The notes under the pieces are model-generated. The model ran no database searches. It was not told the origin of the DNA and saw only the letters and a program-made list of their open reading frames with translations. Positions 4,964 to 6,938 of a stretch of DNA of 6,938 nt are shown here, piece after piece; the stretch's first letter is position 1; each line of letters begins with the position of its first letter. A program made the position numbers and the translations under genes. This stretch comes from JAHILA01 sp035528175 (GTDB taxonomy: Bacteria > Patescibacteriota > Minisyncoccia > RBG-13-40-8-A), in contig DATKZC010000017.1 in the NCBI GenBank assembly GCA_035528175.1, forward strand, positions 1-6,938. Direction: 5' to 3'.

Positions 4964-6035
4964 CGGAATATATCCTCCGGATATTGGCGGGCCGGCAACG
5001 TATAGCTCGTTGTTAGTTAAAGAATTTCCAAAAAGAGGATTTGTGGTTAAAGTATTAACCTATGGTCCGGCTGGAATTTCAAGAAAGATTCCTAAAGGAT
5101 TAAGGCATTTAATATATTTTTTTGTTTGTCTTTTTAAGGCAATAAATAGCGATATTATATTTGCGCAGAATCAATTGAGCGCCGGTTTGCCTTCGATCTT
5201 AGTTGCGAAGATTATCGGCCGTAAATTCATAATGCGTGTTCCGGGAGATTCTGTTTGGGAGTGGGCAGTGCAGAAATGCGGAATTAAAGATAATATTGAT
5301 GATTTTCAAGATAAAAAGTACGGGTTTAGAATAGAAATCAGAAGGAAAATCCAAAGATTTGTGGCGAACAGAGCTGACGCAATAATTGTCCCTAGTTTTT
5401 ATTTTAAAAAAATCGTGTCAAAGTGGATTAAAAATCCAGATAAAGTTCATGTTATTTATAATGGAATAGAATTGGATAAATCAGAAAATTATAATATTGA
5501 CCAAAATAAAGACAAAATTATCCTTTCGATTGGCAGGATGGTGCCCTGGAAGGGATTTGATGTTTTAGTGGAATTAATGTTCAATCTGCCTGATTGGAAA
5601 CTGGTTATTATTGGTGAAGGACCGATTAAAAGCAAATTGAAAGAATTGATTGAAAAAATTAAATTAAGCAAGAATGTTAAATTGATAAGTTCTTTACCGC
5701 GCAAAGAATTATTAGAATACTTAACCAAGGCGAAAATCTTCATATTAAACACTTCATTTGAGAGTTTTTCCTTTCAGGTTATAGAAGCGATGAACGCTGG
5801 ATTACCGGTAATTACTACCAATATTTGCAATTTACCTGAAATTATCGACGATGGACGAGAGGGAATTTTGATTGAGCCGAACAATAAAAAACAAATTATC
5901 GAAGCAATTGAAAAATTAGACAAAGATGACAATTTAAGAAAAAACATAATCATTAATGCGCGCAAAAAAGCCCAGAAATTTTCTTTAGAAAACACAATGG
6001 ATGATCTACAGAAACTATTAGAATCGCTTTTATGA
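4941..6035 (+). CDS. GT4-family glycosyltransferase (GT-B fold)
   Basis: A 364-residue enzyme of the same broad family as its upstream neighbour but clearly diverged from it. The N-terminus MRKLLIASGIYPPDIGG (1-17) parallels the neighbour's YPPVIGG motif, which fixes the ATG at 4941 even though it lies inside the preceding gene. Further motifs are HVIYNGIEL (170-178), ILSIGRMVPWKG (194-205; Arg199 and Lys204 at the usual donor-phosphate-binding positions), VIIGEGP (222-228) and E-x7-E as Glu274-Glu282 in SFESFSFQVIEAM. No inserted repeat is present, which makes it a useful internal control for the neighbour's extra loop. No Shine-Dalgarno is seen before the ATG; termination-reinitiation from the overlapping upstream gene is the likely route to translation. 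The TGA stop overlaps the radical SAM start as ATGA. Probably adds the next sugar in the same glycan; specificity unknown. Confidence 0.92.
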   Translation: MRKLLIASGIYPPDIGGPATYSSLLVKEFPKRGFVVKVLTYGPAGISRKIPKGLRHLIYFFVCLFKAINSDIIFAQNQLSAGLPSILVAKIIGRKFIMRVPGDSVWEWAVQKCGIKDNIDDFQDKKYGFRIEIRRKIQRFVANRADAIIVPSFYFKKIVSKWIKNPDKVHVIYNGIELDKSENYNIDQNKDKIILSIGRMVPWKGFDVLVELMFNLPDWKLVIIGEGPIKSKLKELIEKIKLSKNVKLISSLPRKELLEYLTKAKIFILNTSFESFSFQVIEAMNAGLPVITTNICNLPEIIDDGREGILIEPNNKKQIIEAIEKLDKDDNLRKNIIINARKKAQKFSLENTMDDLQKLLESLL

Positions 6036-6938
6036 TAATTTTAATCCAAATTAATTACTCTAAAGACCATTCGGAGGTTACCTTGCCTCTGGGCATTTTA
6101 TCTGTGGGTAGTGCTTTGAAAAAAGCTGGATTCGAAGTGAAATTGATGAATGTTACGGAAAAAAACATTGAAAAAGCGGCTGAAGAGATTATTTCTTTAA
6201 ATCCAGATTTCGTTGGCGTTTCAATAATGACCGGAATTCAAACCAAGCACAGCGCCGAACTCTCAAAACAGATAAAAGCGCTGAAAAGTGATTTGCCGAT
6301 TGTCTGGGGTGGAATCCATCCGTCTTTATTACCCGAACAATGTTTGGGCGAGAATTATGTTGATTATGTTGTTATTGGTGAAGGGGAAATAACCATTACA
6401 GAGTTTGCTAATCAGCTTAAAGGTAGTAGAAACTTTAGTGTCATAGACGGATTGGGTTATAAAAAAGAAGACAAGATTATTTTTAACAAAGAAAGGGAAT
6501 TTATAAAAATTTTAGACGATTACAGATTGGATTTTAGCTTAATAGATATAAATAAATATTTATTCAAATTAAGAGATTCTAAAAAGGCAATAGCTTATAA
6601 ATCGAGCAGGGGATGCAGTTTTAATTGCGCTTTCTGCTACAATAAGATTTTTAATAAAAACAAATGGCGCACCTGGTCAATAGATTCCGTTGTTGAAGAT
6701 ATAAATTTTCTGAAAAAAGAATATGGAGTAGATGCGATAAAATTTTACGATGATAATTTTTTTATTGACCGCCAAAGAGCATTAGAGATATTGGAAAAAA
6801 TTGACATACCTGCGCATACCGAAGTCAGAATCGATATGATTACCGATGATTTGGCAAAAAGAATGAAAGAATTAAAAGTCAGCGAATTGCTTATTGGCAT
6901 TGAATCTGGCAGCAATAGGATGCTGCAATTGATTAATA
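6032..6938 (+). CDS. B12-binding-domain radical SAM protein, 3'-truncated by window edge
   Basis: The first 302 codons of a class of radical SAM enzymes with an N-terminal cobalamin-binding Rossmann domain (family including BchE-like cyclases and B12-dependent methyltransferases). The B12 domain (about 1-130) shows LPLGILSVGSALKKAG (18-33), FVGVSIMT (60-67), VWGGIHPSLLPE (91-102) and VVIGEGE (113-119). It lacks a DxHxxG motif, as expected for the base-off, His-off group. The radical SAM domain has Cys195, Cys199 and Cys202 in GCSFNCAFC (CxxxCxxC) for the 4Fe-4S cluster, then FYDDNFFID (238-246) and LLIGIESGS (286-294). Translation is coupled to the upstream glycosyltransferase by an ATGA overlap, suggesting an operon role in modifying the same glycan, its lipid carrier or a precursor, for example by C-methylation. 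The substrate is not deducible and the C-terminal, specificity-bearing part lies beyond the window. Confidence 0.93.
   Translation, partial: MIILIQINYSKDHSEVTLPLGILSVGSALKKAGFEVKLMNVTEKNIEKAAEEIISLNPDFVGVSIMTGIQTKHSAELSKQIKALKSDLPIVWGGIHPSLLPEQCLGENYVDYVVIGEGEITITEFANQLKGSRNFSVIDGLGYKKEDKIIFNKEREFIKILDDYRLDFSLIDINKYLFKLRDSKKAIAYKSSRGCSFNCAFCYNKIFNKNKWRTWSIDSVVEDINFLKKEYGVDAIKFYDDNFFIDRQRALEILEKIDIPAHTEVRIDMITDDLAKRMKELKVSELLIGIESGSNRMLQLIN

Noticed and set aside
1..6938. Alternative genetic code with UGA as glycine, as in some CPR lineages
   Set aside because: TGA terminates the deacetylase, secreted protein, aminotransferase and second glycosyltransferase at natural family ends, and no conserved glycine is encoded by TGA.

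Overview
The window is AT-rich, tightly packed bacterial DNA that uses UGA as a stop codon. At least four genes here end in TGA, so a code that reads UGA as glycine is excluded. Three things suggest a candidate phyla radiation (Patescibacteria) genome of the Parcubacteria/Falkowbacteria kind. First, short GC-rich palindromic elements sit in frame inside coding sequences and encode peptides such as PSTSSGQA, PSTALGMS, LPADRQG and PAFAEASAGR. Second, there is a secreted protein with a C-terminal repeat domain (IFNMYGHLGSWEDVK-like) that I associate with such genomes. Third, recognisable Shine-Dalgarno sequences are largely absent. The lineage is inferred from memory of such sequences, not from a database search.

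Layout. Positions 1-728 (+) hold the 3' part of a NodB-type polysaccharide deacetylase. A compact promoter overlaps its stop codon and drives a secreted, linker-containing protein (762-1655, +), which is followed by a strong intrinsic terminator (1668-1698). A FemAB/GNAT-like aminoacyl/acyl transferase follows (1730-2770, +); its tail carries two adjacent palindromic inserts. A DegT/StrS-type sugar aminotransferase lies on the opposite strand (2739-3785, -). It overlaps the FemAB-like gene tail to tail and abuts the next gene head to head with only 2 bp between start codons. Two GT4 glycosyltransferases (3788-4963 and 4941-6035, +) overlap by 23 bp. The second overlaps by 4 bp (ATGA) a B12-binding radical SAM protein (from 6032), which runs off the window.

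Together the genes look like part of a cell-surface glycan or exopolysaccharide locus: an aminotransferase to make an amino sugar, two glycosyltransferases to assemble it, a FemAB-like enzyme to add an amino acid or acyl group, a deacetylase to trim N- or O-acetyl groups, and a radical SAM enzyme that may methylate or rearrange a precursor. The actual product cannot be read from the sequence.

The most interesting signals are the in-frame palindromic elements present in three, possibly four, of the seven genes; the CATATATG palindrome that contains both divergent start codons; and promoter-to-start distances so short that several mRNAs may be leaderless or nearly so. No tRNA, rRNA, CRISPR array, transposase or insertion sequence was seen, and no stretch over 300 bases lacks a gene.
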